Shown: positions 1 to 10,138 of the stretch, piece after piece
Layout: the number at the start of each line of letters is the position of its first letter
Position numbering within the stretch: the first letter of the stretch is position 1
Assembly (NCBI GenBank): GCA_019119415.1
Contig: DWXB01000019.1
Coordinates: 40,832 to 104,831, forward strand
DNA: 64,000 bases
Direction of reading: 5' to 3'
Origin: Candidatus Ligilactobacillus avistercoris
GTDB lineage: Bacteria; Bacillota; Bacilli; Lactobacillales; Lactobacillaceae
The notes under the pieces: model-generated
Databases searched by the model: none
Seen by the model: only the letters and a program-made list of their open reading frames with translations
Told to the model about the DNA's origin: nothing
Program-made: the position numbers and the translations under genes

Positions 1-150
1 CAACTCAACGATGAAAACAGCCGGAAACGTCTTGCGTAAAATTCCTCGCCGACGCAGTACCTTCTTCCGCCCAATCTGGGAGGTAACGGTCAGTGGCTTG
101 CCAATGCGGGCATCAAGTTCTTTCTTGATGGCGGCTAAGTTCTTTGGCAT
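1..150 (-). CDS. veg: Veg family protein (partial, N-terminal half)
   Basis: Reading from position 150 leftwards gives a protein starting MPKNLAAIKKELDARIGKPL, followed by VTSQIGRKKVLRRRGIL and KTFPAVFIVEL. This matches the small basic Veg family (DUF1021), which has been linked to biofilm and sporulation-related control in Bacillus. The 3' end lies outside the window, so only 50 residues are visible of about 80-85 expected. The ATG at 150 is preferred over the out-of-frame ATG at 154, because an AGAGGTGAG ribosome site sits just upstream. Its own promoter lies at 174-202. It follows ksgA, the usual Firmicutes order. Confidence 0.9.
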   Translation of the reverse strand, partial: MPKNLAAIKKELDARIGKPLTVTSQIGRKKVLRRRGILRKTFPAVFIVEL

Positions 151-173
151 TCATGCTCACCTCTTATGAAGGT

Positions 174-202
174 ATTGTATGCCGATTAAAGTGAATTTTC
201 AA
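174..202 (-). promoter_or_regulatory. Sigma-A type promoter of veg
   Basis: On the minus strand TTGAAA (197-202) and TACAAT (174-179) are separated by 17 bases, a near-consensus housekeeping promoter about 24 bases upstream of the veg start. It means veg is not solely dependent on read-through from ksgA. Confidence 0.75.
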
Positions 203-212
203 ATTAATTTTT

Positions 213-1100
213 TTAAAAGGAATCCGCCAAGGCCACGGTTAACGCATTACTCAACCGCACAAAATCCGCAACGGTCAGCTGTTCTGCCCGCACGCCCGCA
301 TCAATCTGCGCCTCTTGGAGCGCGTTTCGGAGTTGTTCCTTGTTCTTTTTGCCGTATAAGGCCACCAGGTTATTCCATAAACTCTTCCGCCGGTGCATGA
401 AGGCTCCCTTCACCAACCGGGTAAATGCCAGCCGGTCGGTGACTGCCGGTGCTGTTGCCGGGGTCAACACCACAATCGCCGAATCTACGTTCGGCTGCGG
501 GACAAAGACCGTCCGGGGAACGATAAACGCAACGTGAGCGTGCATTGCAAACTGCACTGCCACTGACAACGAACCATAGTCCTTCGTCCCTGGTTGTGCT
601 TCTAGGCGGGCAGCAACTTCCCGCTGCATCATTACCGTAATTGCCGCAAACGAAACCGGAGTGGCTAATAACCGCATAATGATTGGGGTCGTGATGTAAT
701 ACGGCAAGTTAGCAACCACCTTCACCGGATGGTGCCCGTCTAAGTGCGTCGTAACCAGCGCAGCCACGTCCGTTTTCAAAATATCTGCGTTTACCACCGT
801 AACGTTCTTATACGGCGCCAACGTATCAGCAAGTACTGGGATTAACCGTTGATCAATTTCAACGGCCACAACGTGATGAGCACGCTGGGCTAACTGCTCA
901 GTGAGCGCCCCAATTCCCGGGCCAATCTCAATTACGTCATCATCAGCGGAGACGGCGGCAGCGTCAACAATCTTGGTTAAGACATTAATGTCCGTTAAAA
1001 AGTTTTGCCCTAAGCTCTTTTTGAAAGTGAGTCCGTGCGCGGCCATGATTGCCCGGGTTCGGGTAGGCGCAGCAATTGGCAACGATTGTTCTTTTCCCAT
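213..1100 (-). CDS. ksgA: 16S rRNA dimethyladenosine transferase (KsgA/RsmA)
   Basis: This SAM-dependent enzyme dimethylates the two adjacent adenosines in the 3'-terminal hairpin of 16S rRNA during late 30S assembly. The 295-residue length fits the family. The N-terminal KKSLGQNFL motif (residues 27-35) is the RsmA signature. The SAM loop VIEIGPGIGALTEQL lies at about 56-70 and the catalytic NLPY motif at 131-134. The start at 1100 lies one base after the rnmV stop and is preceded by an AGGAGG ribosome site inside the end of rnmV. Translation is therefore probably coupled in the tatD-rnmV-ksgA block. Confidence 0.97.
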   Translation of the reverse strand: MGKEQSLPIAAPTRTRAIMAAHGLTFKKSLGQNFLTDINVLTKIVDAAAVSADDDVIEIGPGIGALTEQLAQRAHHVVAVEIDQRLIPVLADTLAPYKNVTVVNADILKTDVAALVTTHLDGHHPVKVVANLPYYITTPIIMRLLATPVSFAAITVMMQREVAARLEAQPGTKDYGSLSVAVQFAMHAHVAFIVPRTVFVPQPNVDSAIVVLTPATAPAVTDRLAFTRLVKGAFMHRRKSLWNNLVALYGKKNKEQLRNALQEAQIDAGVRAEQLTVADFVRLSNALTVALADSF

Positions 1101-1101
1101 C

Positions 1102-1656
1102 CTACTGATCCTCCTCGTCCAACTGGTGCACGGCCCGATTAAAGGCTTCCCGGGTAACCCGGAATAGCCGCAACCGCTCTAACAGGTGTTTCCCGTTCAC
1201 GTACCCAATCCCAAGAAGATCACCTAGCCGCTCACGCCGTTTCCGGGCGGTTTTACCAGCAATTAACCCTGCGGCGAGCAACATTTCCCGGGAAATAACC
1301 GCGGGTGCTTCGGGAACTTCCGTGTAAACGTTTTGCAAAGCCGTCCGAATCGCCGCTGGAGTCGCATGCTCCACCCCTAAGCTTCCTGGGCCATGGGGAA
1401 CAGCATCGCGTCGTTCTAAAAACGCGTGTTTGACACCCGGAACCTCGCGGGCAATCGTCTTCCTAATCTTTTCGCCGGAGTAATCCGGATCGGTAAAAAC
1501 AATTACTCCCCGCCGGGCGTTTAACATTTCAATCTGGTGAAGGGTTTCTTCACTTAAGGCCGAACCCCGCGTTTCCAACGTATCGGCCTCAACTGCCCGG
1601 TGAATCTGCCGGGTGTCATCCTTTCCTTCAACCACGATGACCTCTTTAATTTTCAT
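1102..1656 (-). CDS. rnmV: Ribonuclease M5 (5S rRNA maturase)
   Basis: RNase M5 makes the final double cut that matures 5S rRNA, acting with ribosomal protein L18. The protein opens MKIKEVIVVEGKDDT and carries the Toprim acid motifs VEGKDD near residue 10 and FTDPDYSG near residue 60, both diagnostic. A GTG at 1674 would add six residues, but the family normally starts at MKIKEV, so I place the start at 1656. It then overlaps the end of tatD by 11 bases. The visible C-terminal half is basic and rich in Arg, fitting RNA binding. Confidence 0.94.
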   Translation of the reverse strand: MKIKEVIVVEGKDDTRQIHRAVEADTLETRGSALSEETLHQIEMLNARRGVIVFTDPDYSGEKIRKTIAREVPGVKHAFLERRDAVPHGPGSLGVEHATPAAIRTALQNVYTEVPEAPAVISREMLLAAGLIAGKTARKRRERLGDLLGIGYVNGKHLLERLRLFRVTREAFNRAVHQLDEEDQ

Positions 1657-2434
1657 TTGTTTGCTGCTTCCCACTCTTAATCATCCTCATTGCATTGTTA
1701 AACGTCTGCTGAGCAAGCGCCATAGCCGGCATTTCCCGTAACTGTGCCAAGTACTCCACGGTATAGCGGGTCATCCCCGGCTCGTTCATCCGCTCCCGGT
1801 ACGGCATGGGCGTTAAGTACGGCGCGTCCGTTTCCACCAACATCCGCGTTAACGGGGTCGCATGCGCTGCTTCCCGCACTTCCGGCGCACCGTGGAACGT
1901 TACCACCCCGCTATATGACAGGTAAAACCCCAACGCCAAAAACTTCTCTGCCCACTGAGCATCACCGTTGAAACTATGCATTACCCCGCCAACGAGTGCC
2001 GCCTGATGCTCCCGTAAAATGGCATACGTGTCCGCAAACGCATCCCGGTTATGAATGCTTACTGGTAATCCCAGTTCTTCGGCCAGTACCAACTGGGCTT
2101 CAAACACCCGCCACTGTAGCTGATGATCAACGGTACAGTGGTAGTCTAGCCCAATTTCACCAATGACCCGAAAGCGCGGGTGCCGGGCCATTTTGCATAA
2201 CGCATTTTCCCATTTACTACCGTACTGCGAGGCATCCTCAGGATGACACCCCGCCGCCCCGTAGATGTGGGGGAACCGATCAAGCATGGCCATTAGCCGG
2301 GCGTTGGTGCGTTTGTTATCTCCTAGGACAAGCATATGGGTTACCCCCAACGCTCGCGCCCGGTCAACCACTGCTGGGAGGTCATTTACAAACTGATCGG
2401 CGTTAATGTGCGTATGTGAGTCAAAAATTTGCAT
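1646..2434 (-). CDS. tatD: TatD family metal-dependent hydrolase
   Basis: TatD proteins are TIM-barrel metal-dependent deoxyribonucleases of the amidohydrolase superfamily. The start chosen at 2434 gives MQIFDSHTHINADQF, with the HxH metal ligands at residues 7 and 9. Further ligands are visible in IGEIGLDYH, SIHNRD and ETDAPYLTP. At 262 residues it is full length. An upstream in-frame start at 2452 would overlap metG and lacks support. The start lies one base beyond the metG stop, so the two are co-transcribed; the metG-tatD-rnmV-ksgA order is typical of Bacilli. Confidence 0.94.
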   Translation of the reverse strand: MQIFDSHTHINADQFVNDLPAVVDRARALGVTHMLVLGDNKRTNARLMAMLDRFPHIYGAAGCHPEDASQYGSKWENALCKMARHPRFRVIGEIGLDYHCTVDHQLQWRVFEAQLVLAEELGLPVSIHNRDAFADTYAILREHQAALVGGVMHSFNGDAQWAEKFLALGFYLSYSGVVTFHGAPEVREAAHATPLTRMLVETDAPYLTPMPYRERMNEPGMTRYTVEYLAQLREMPAMALAQQTFNNAMRMIKSGKQQTNEN

Positions 2435-2435
2435 G

Positions 2436-4502
<2,067 letters not shown>

Positions 4503-4504
4503 TC

Positions 4505-4513
4505 ATTATAGCA
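4505..4513 (-). promoter_or_regulatory. Extended -10 promoter of metG
   Basis: The minus strand reads TGCTATAAT here, an extended -10 element, about 45 bases before the metG start. No convincing -35 hexamer is seen, which is normal for extended -10 promoters. Confidence 0.55.
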
Positions 4514-4540
4514 TGTTCCCCGCCTGGCTTTGAGCCGGAG

Positions 4541-5800
4541 TTATGCGTGGGTGCGCACCCATTTAAGGGCCGCTTGTGCCCCCGCTGAATCCCGGGTGTT
4601 TTGGGCAGTCATCCGGGCAACCACTGCCGGAATTTCCGCGTCAGTCGCTCCCACACTGCGGGCAAGGGACTTTAACTGGAGCCGCATATGGCCACGCTGA
4701 ATCCCCTCCGTTACCAGGGCGTATAATGCCGCTAGGTTTTGCCCCAATCCGACCGCGGCAATCACCGTCATTAGCTCACGGGCATCATCAACCCGCAACA
4801 GTTGATGATTAATCTTTACCAGGGGCACGATTTTGATTGACCCCCCGACGGTCCCAACAGGCATGGGAAGGGTAATCTGCCCACACAACTCGTTATCAAC
4901 CACTTCCCACGTAGAAAGACCACGGTAGTGTCCGTCCCGCGAGGCATAGGCATGGGCGGCACCTTCGATTGCCCGCCAGTCATTGCCGGTCGCAATCACC
5001 ACGGCATCCACCCCGTTCATAATTCCCTTGTTATGGGTGACCGCCCGGTACGGGTCTAACTGTGCTACCCGGCTGGCCGCCGCAATCTTCGCTGCCGCCT
5101 GGTCCCCCTTAATCTGCCGTTTTGTTAGCAAATCAACGGGAATCCGGCATGTTGCCGTAACAAGGCACTGGGTTGCATAGTTGGAAAGAATGCTCATCAA
5201 GACGTCCTGGTCAAACTGCTGCCGAATGTACGTTGCCACGGCCTCCAGCATGGTGTTCATCATGTTGGCCCCCATGGCTTCCTGGGTATCGATAATCAAA
5301 TCCAACGACACCAGGTCATTGTCGAGTGCCCGAACACGGACATCACGGGCGCCCCCACCCCGTTTTTGCAGTGACGGGTGGGCCGCATTCGCCACCTTTA
5401 CTAGCTGATCCGCGTGACTTTGCAAACTGCCACTTAGGGAAACCACATCGCGGACGTTTTCCATAATCACCTGGCCAATCATTTGGCGGCGAGTGACTTC
5501 CGCATGAAAGCCGCCCGCCTTCTTTACGATTCCCGCCGCATTACAGCTGGCAGCAATTACGGACGGCTCCTCAACGACCATCGGAATAACGTATTCCTTC
5601 TCGTTAACGACGTAGTTAAGCGCCAACCCTTCCGGAAGCGTAAAGTCGGTCACGTAATTTTCAATCATCGTGTCCCCGATTTCCGGCGTGCGGGCCATCT
5701 TTTTCAGCGTTTCGCCATCGTCCTTAGATAACATTTTCGTTGCTAAAATATCCAGGCGCTCCGCCCATTCTTTTTGGTAATACTTATCAAACACTTTCAC
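4541..5800 (-). CDS. mvaA: Class II hydroxymethylglutaryl-CoA reductase
   Basis: The enzyme interconverts HMG-CoA and mevalonate, the committed step of the mevalonate route to isoprenoids used by lactobacilli. Class II features are the ENYVTDFTLPEGLALNYVVN segment near residue 47, the catalytic Glu in VVEEPSVIAAS, the DTQEAMGANMMNT motif, the Lys in THNKGIMNGVDAV, the Asp in ATGNDWRA and the late GHM histidine. The length of 419 residues is normal. The start is a GTG at 5800 preceded by AAGGGGG. It stands alone between metG and a divergent lipoprotein gene. Confidence 0.96.
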   Translation of the reverse strand: MKVFDKYYQKEWAERLDILATKMLSKDDGETLKKMARTPEIGDTMIENYVTDFTLPEGLALNYVVNEKEYVIPMVVEEPSVIAASCNAAGIVKKAGGFHAEVTRRQMIGQVIMENVRDVVSLSGSLQSHADQLVKVANAAHPSLQKRGGGARDVRVRALDNDLVSLDLIIDTQEAMGANMMNTMLEAVATYIRQQFDQDVLMSILSNYATQCLVTATCRIPVDLLTKRQIKGDQAAAKIAAASRVAQLDPYRAVTHNKGIMNGVDAVVIATGNDWRAIEGAAHAYASRDGHYRGLSTWEVVDNELCGQITLPMPVGTVGGSIKIVPLVKINHQLLRVDDARELMTVIAAVGLGQNLAALYALVTEGIQRGHMRLQLKSLARSVGATDAEIPAVVARMTAQNTRDSAGAQAALKWVRTHA

Positions 5801-5855
5801 GTTTCAGTCCCCCTTAACGGATCCTTAGCAAAAACGCTAATCTTCCCTCTAGTTC

Positions 5856-5881
5856 CGCTATTATTTCCATTATATAATAGC
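5856..5881. promoter_or_regulatory. Divergent promoter region between mvaA and the lipoprotein gene
   Basis: The intergenic segment contains a TATAAT at 5873-5878 on the plus strand inside the inverted repeat CTATTA...TAATAG. Because it is palindromic, -10-like elements occur on both strands. No good -35 is visible for either direction. Confidence 0.4.
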
Positions 5882-5916
5882 ATGGATAAATCAATCACTC
5901 GGTGGAGGCCAAAAAC

Positions 5917-6723
5917 GTGAAACATCTAAAAAAATGGTTAATAATCATTGCTGCGTTCGCCGGCATCTTTATTCTTTGCTCGTGTGGCCGGCAGCAAGCA
6001 GCGCCTAAAACACTAACAATCGGAACGGTCATGGATAATTCACCGTACTGTACCGGTCAACCCGGACAGCTTGCCGGGTACGACATTAAACTCGGAACGG
6101 CGATTGCTAAAAAGGCGGGAATGAAGCCGAAGTTTGTTACCTACCGGACCAATGCCGATCTCCTTGCTGGGCTCCGACACAGAAAGGTTATGGTTGCCCT
6201 AGGCGCAACGGACCTAATCAACCTGCCGGACGGTAAATACAGCACCTCAACCCCGTATTTATACCCCACAAACGTGCTCTTTACTACTAATGCCAACAAG
6301 CACTCCACCGTTGCTGGGATGACGGGATGCACGGTCGGGATGCTTAAAAACGGAAACCAGGCCACCCTGCTGCGGCGGTTAGTCTTCCGGCCTAAGCAGT
6401 ACTCATCAATGAACGCCCTGATTTCAGCGATTAATCACGGCCAGATTCAGGCAGGGATTGTAACTAATTTTCAGTACACCAACTACCTCAAGGATCATCC
6501 CGACTTAGTCCAACCAGCGAACCCGGCAAGTTCGACTGAACGGGGAAGGGTCCTTAAGCAAATTAAGGGTAACGGCATCTATGCCCAACAGCTTGTCGCC
6601 GTTACGTACCACCACAAGCAGCTTACCAAAACAGTTAACCAGGCCATCGATGATCTCCGGAACGACGGTACGCTTGCAAAACTTTCGCAGCAGTTCTTCC
6701 AGCGCGATATGAGTAAGCAGTAG
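5917..6723 (+). CDS. Orphan amino-acid ABC transporter substrate-binding lipoprotein
   Basis: This is an SBP_bac_3-type periplasmic-binding protein. A signal peptide ends in a lipobox (LCSC, Cys at residue 23), followed by LTIGTVMDNSPYC, GYDIKLGTAIAKKAG and VMVALGATDL, in the usual family order. The start is taken as the GTG at 5917, because GGTGGAGG lies 8 bases upstream; the in-frame GTG at 5902 overlaps that ribosome site. At 268 residues it is full length. No permease or ATPase gene is adjacent, so it must work with a transporter encoded elsewhere or act as an orphan sensor. The ligand cannot be told from sequence. Confidence 0.85.
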   Translation: MKHLKKWLIIIAAFAGIFILCSCGRQQAAPKTLTIGTVMDNSPYCTGQPGQLAGYDIKLGTAIAKKAGMKPKFVTYRTNADLLAGLRHRKVMVALGATDLINLPDGKYSTSTPYLYPTNVLFTTNANKHSTVAGMTGCTVGMLKNGNQATLLRRLVFRPKQYSSMNALISAINHGQIQAGIVTNFQYTNYLKDHPDLVQPANPASSTERGRVLKQIKGNGIYAQQLVAVTYHHKQLTKTVNQAIDDLRNDGTLAKLSQQFFQRDMSKQ

Positions 6724-6820
6724 TCCCGGATAGTAAATTATTAATTAACAAAGCACTAACTGGTGGTAACAATTCCTTAGGGACGGGCTGATCTGAATTT
6801 TAATTCCCCGCCATTTGCGT

Positions 6821-6826
6821 TATAAT
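6821..6826 (+). promoter_or_regulatory. -10 element for the dlt operon
   Basis: A perfect TATAAT lies about 58 bases upstream of dltX. The expected -35 position reads TTTTAA, which is weak, so activation by a regulator is possible. Confidence 0.45.
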
Positions 6827-6883
6827 TCTACGCGTTAGACTATTATTTTAAGAAAGGCCATTACAGAAAGAGGGTTTGTGGAT

Positions 6884-7024
6884 ATGTTAAAGGCACTCAA
6901 TGCCCATCCAGTATTGAAGTTTTGCTTGAAGACCGCCTTTTTCTTTGCGGTGCTCCTCGCACTCGCATATCTCTACGGCTACTATGGCGTTGGTCGCGCT
7001 ACGTTCCTTTATAATGAATTCTAA
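6884..7024 (+). CDS. dltX: DltX microprotein of teichoic acid D-alanylation
   Basis: This 46-residue protein starts MLKALNAHPVLKFCLKTAFF, has one transmembrane helix (about residues 15-32) and ends in FLYNEF. DltX is a single-helix membrane protein found at the head of dlt operons. Its conserved aromatic C-terminal motif is needed for D-alanine transfer across the membrane with DltB. The ATG at 6884 has AGAGGG 9 bases upstream; a GTG two codons earlier is in frame but less likely. The gene is followed by a 76-base gap and then dltA. Confidence 0.9.
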   Translation: MLKALNAHPVLKFCLKTAFFFAVLLALAYLYGYYGVGRATFLYNEF

Positions 7025-7100
7025 GCAATGTTAATTACCGTTCACCCCGCGTGGACGAAGTATTTGAAGCGGCTCGACCGTTTCGGAAAGTAGGATTATC

Positions 7101-8624
7101 TTGGAAAATATTGTTAACACACTTGACCGGGTTGCCCAGGCCAACCCCCAAAAAATCGCCTATGACGAACTTGGGGTAACACATACCTACCAGGACTTTT
7201 ATGAGCAGTCCAACACGCTAGCTGCGTGGATTGCTGACCAGAAGCTTCCGGAAAAGAGCCCCATTCTCGTGTACGGTGACCACCAGTTCGAGATGGTGGT
7301 TGCCTTTACGGCCGCCATTAAGACCGGCCACCCGTACATCCCCGTTGAAACGGGAACGGGCTTAGAGCGGATGGACTCAATTGTCGCAACAGCCAACCCC
7401 CTGTTGGCAATCGCAATTGACGAGTTCCCGCACGCCGAACTGGCAAACTTTAACGGTCAGGTCCTTAAAGACGCGGACCTCAAGCAGATTCTTGCAACAC
7501 CACAGGATTTCACGGTGACTAACCCCGTTAGTGGTAAGGACATTTTCTACATCCTGTTTACTTCCGGTACAACCGGAAATCCGAAGGGTGTTGAAGTCAT
7601 GCACGACAACATCAAATCATACGTTGAATGGGAGCTCAGTGATTCATTTGGGATCCCGGAAGGCGCCAGTTACCTGGGACAACCACCGTTTTCATTTGAT
7701 ATCTCAAACATGTCGTGGTTACCAGCTCTGCTGACGGGCGGAAAGGTTGTTGCCCTCCCAAAGACAGCGGTTGACAACTTTGCTAAGCTCTTTACCGTCC
7801 TGCCAACACTTAAGTTCGACGTCTTTACGGGGACCCCGTCATTTGCGGAAATGCTTCTTCTGAGCAAGGACTTTAACGCAGAAAAGATGCCTGACATTAA
7901 AACGTTCCTGCTGTGCGGGGAGGAGTTGACCGTTAAAACAACGAAGGCTCTTCTTGAACGCTTCCCGAACGCCCGCATCTTTGACCTGTACGGGCCAACG
8001 GAAGCCGCCGTTGCGGTCACGGCCTTTGAACCTACTAAGGAAAACATTCAGGGGCTTGACCGGTTGCCGGTGGGATACGCTAAACCTGGCGTTCAGATGC
8101 TTGTCATGAAGGACGGTCAGGTTCTCCCTGCTGGGGAAAAGGGTGAATCAATCATCGTCGGGGATAGTGTTGCCCGGGGGTACATGAACAACCCTGAAAA
8201 GACGAAGGCGGCGTTCTTTAAATACGAAGGTCAGCCAGCATACCACACCGGCGACCTTGGAATTTTGGATGAGGATGGCCTGCTCCACCATATGGGACGG
8301 ATGGACTTCCAAATTAAGCTTCACGGGTTCCGGATTGAACTCGACGAAGTGCGGGCCAGCCTAGAAAAAAGTCCGCGGATTAAACAGGCGGTGGCCGTTC
8401 CACGGTATACGAAGGATGGTCAGGTCAGTCACCTGATTGCCTACGTCATCCCGAAGAAAAAGCCGACCGACGAAAAGGAATTAACAAAACAAATTCGTGC
8501 TGATTTGAACGGAATAATCATGGACTACATGATGCCCACTCAGTTTATCTACCGTGATTCATTCCCGCTCTCCGCTAACGGTAAGATTGCGGTTAAAGCA
8601 CTAATCAAAGAGGCTAACTCATAA
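7101..8624 (+). CDS. dltA: D-alanine--D-alanyl carrier protein ligase
   Basis: DltA activates D-alanine with ATP in the cytoplasm and loads it on the phosphopantetheine arm of DltC. It is an ANL-superfamily adenylating enzyme of 507 residues. The P-loop-like motif TSGTTGNPKGV occurs near residue 153, DLYGPTEAAVAVTAF near 295, YHTGDLGILDEDG near 380, and the C-terminal catalytic Lys in SANGKIAVKAL. The start codon is TTG at 7101, with AGGAT about 6 bases upstream. The stop overlaps the dltB ATG by one base, indicating translational coupling. Confidence 0.97.
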   Translation: MENIVNTLDRVAQANPQKIAYDELGVTHTYQDFYEQSNTLAAWIADQKLPEKSPILVYGDHQFEMVVAFTAAIKTGHPYIPVETGTGLERMDSIVATANPLLAIAIDEFPHAELANFNGQVLKDADLKQILATPQDFTVTNPVSGKDIFYILFTSGTTGNPKGVEVMHDNIKSYVEWELSDSFGIPEGASYLGQPPFSFDISNMSWLPALLTGGKVVALPKTAVDNFAKLFTVLPTLKFDVFTGTPSFAEMLLLSKDFNAEKMPDIKTFLLCGEELTVKTTKALLERFPNARIFDLYGPTEAAVAVTAFEPTKENIQGLDRLPVGYAKPGVQMLVMKDGQVLPAGEKGESIIVGDSVARGYMNNPEKTKAAFFKYEGQPAYHTGDLGILDEDGLLHHMGRMDFQIKLHGFRIELDEVRASLEKSPRIKQAVAVPRYTKDGQVSHLIAYVIPKKKPTDEKELTKQIRADLNGIIMDYMMPTQFIYRDSFPLSANGKIAVKALIKEANS

Positions 8625-9862
8625 TGGCAATTATGCATTGGTTATCAAGTTTACCGAATTTTTCTGCGTACGGCACTCCCGGCTACCTGCTGGTTCTGCT
8701 GATCGCGTTAATCCCGTTGGGCATCGGGCTATACTGCGGTAAACGGTTTGATTGGTACGAGGTAATCATCAGTGCGCTGTTCCTGTTCGTCATGTTTGAC
8801 GGCGCGAACGCTCCCCAGATGATTTCCCTGATTGGCTACGTAATTTACCAAACGATTATCGTGACGTGGTACTACCATTACCGGCAACAGCACAACCAGT
8901 CATGGGTTTTCTACCTCGTTACGTTACTAACCCTCATTCCCCTAATCATCGTGAAGGTGTCCCCCGCAATGGTCGGGCACGATTCCCTGTTAGGGTTCAT
9001 GGGAATCAGTTACATGACCTTCCGGGCAACCGGAACGGTCATTGAAACCCGGGACGGAATGGTAAAGGACTTCTCGTGGTGGACGTTCGTCCGGTTCATG
9101 CTGTTCATGCCAACCATCACCTCCGGGCCAATTGATCGGTACCGGCGGTTTGCCAAGGACTACAAGAAGGTTCCGGACCGCGAAAAGTACATGGGCTTAG
9201 TCCAAAAGGGAATTAAATACCTGTTCCTTGGACTGCTGTATAACTTCATTATCGACCACTTCTTTGGGGCGGTTTGGCTACCAGCAGCCGAGGCGCAAGC
9301 AATGCAGTATGCGCCCCACATGTCATGGTGGGTTGTTGCTGTCATGTACCTGTACGGAATGCACCTGTTCTTCAACTTTGCTGGGTACTCCCTGTTTGCC
9401 ATAGCATTCAGCTACTTCATGGGGGTTGAAGCACCAATGAACTTCAACAAGCCATTTAAGTCGAAGAACATCAAGGAATTCTGGAACCGGTGGCACATGT
9501 CACTATCCTTCTGGTTCCGGGATTACATCTTCATGCGGTTCGTCTTCATGGCAACCAAGAAGAAGTGGTTCAAGAACCGGAACGTCCTGTCCGCAATTGC
9601 TTATATCTTGGACATGACGATCATGGGGTTCTGGCACGGCGTAACGTGGTACTATATCTTATACGGGTTCTTACACGGGATCGCCCTGGCCGTCTGCGAC
9701 TGGTGGGGTCGGTTCAAGCGGAAGCACCTCAAGAAGATGCCGCATAATAAGATTACAAACGCCATTGCAATCTTTGTAACGTTTAACTTCGTTATGCTAA
9801 CATTCTTACTGTTTAGTGGGTTCCTTAACACCCTTTGGTTCAAAGGTGCCCGGTTACTCTAA
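8624..9862 (+). CDS. dltB: DltB, membrane-bound O-acyltransferase for D-alanyl export
   Basis: DltB is the MBOAT-family membrane protein that takes D-alanine from DltC and moves it to the outer face for transfer to lipoteichoic acid. At 412 residues with about 11 hydrophobic segments it is full length. The conserved histidines are visible: H291 in NRWHMSLSFW and H338 in GFWHGVTWYY, the latter being the catalytic MBOAT residue. It sits directly between dltA and dltC as in all known dlt operons. Confidence 0.97.
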   Translation: MAIMHWLSSLPNFSAYGTPGYLLVLLIALIPLGIGLYCGKRFDWYEVIISALFLFVMFDGANAPQMISLIGYVIYQTIIVTWYYHYRQQHNQSWVFYLVTLLTLIPLIIVKVSPAMVGHDSLLGFMGISYMTFRATGTVIETRDGMVKDFSWWTFVRFMLFMPTITSGPIDRYRRFAKDYKKVPDREKYMGLVQKGIKYLFLGLLYNFIIDHFFGAVWLPAAEAQAMQYAPHMSWWVVAVMYLYGMHLFFNFAGYSLFAIAFSYFMGVEAPMNFNKPFKSKNIKEFWNRWHMSLSFWFRDYIFMRFVFMATKKKWFKNRNVLSAIAYILDMTIMGFWHGVTWYYILYGFLHGIALAVCDWWGRFKRKHLKKMPHNKITNAIAIFVTFNFVMLTFLLFSGFLNTLWFKGARLL

Positions 9863-9898
9863 TTAATCAACGCGGAATTACAAATGGAGGGTTTTATC

Positions 9899-10138
9899 AT
9901 GGAAGAAGACATTAAGAACATTCTTGCTGACGCAACTGGACGGGACGCTGCGGACTTTGCTGATAACAGTCAGGATCTCTTTGAATCAGGGCTGATGGAT
10001 TCAATGGCAACGGTTAGTTTCCTGTTAGCCCTGCAGGACAAGTACGACATCAACGTCCCGGTTTCAGAATTTGACCGGAGCGAATGGAACACAATTGACA
10101 AGATTGTCGGAAAGGTCAAGGAACTACAAAATGACTAA
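9899..10138 (+). CDS. dltC: D-alanyl carrier protein
   Basis: DltC is the small acyl carrier protein of the pathway. The phosphopantetheine attachment serine is in LFESGLMDSMATVSF, near residue 35. I set the start at 9899, giving a 79-residue protein MEEDIKNILADATGRD; an earlier in-frame ATG at 9884 contains the GGAGGG ribosome site and so is not used. It overlaps dltD by 8 bases. Confidence 0.96.
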   Translation: MEEDIKNILADATGRDAADFADNSQDLFESGLMDSMATVSFLLALQDKYDINVPVSEFDRSEWNTIDKIVGKVKELQND

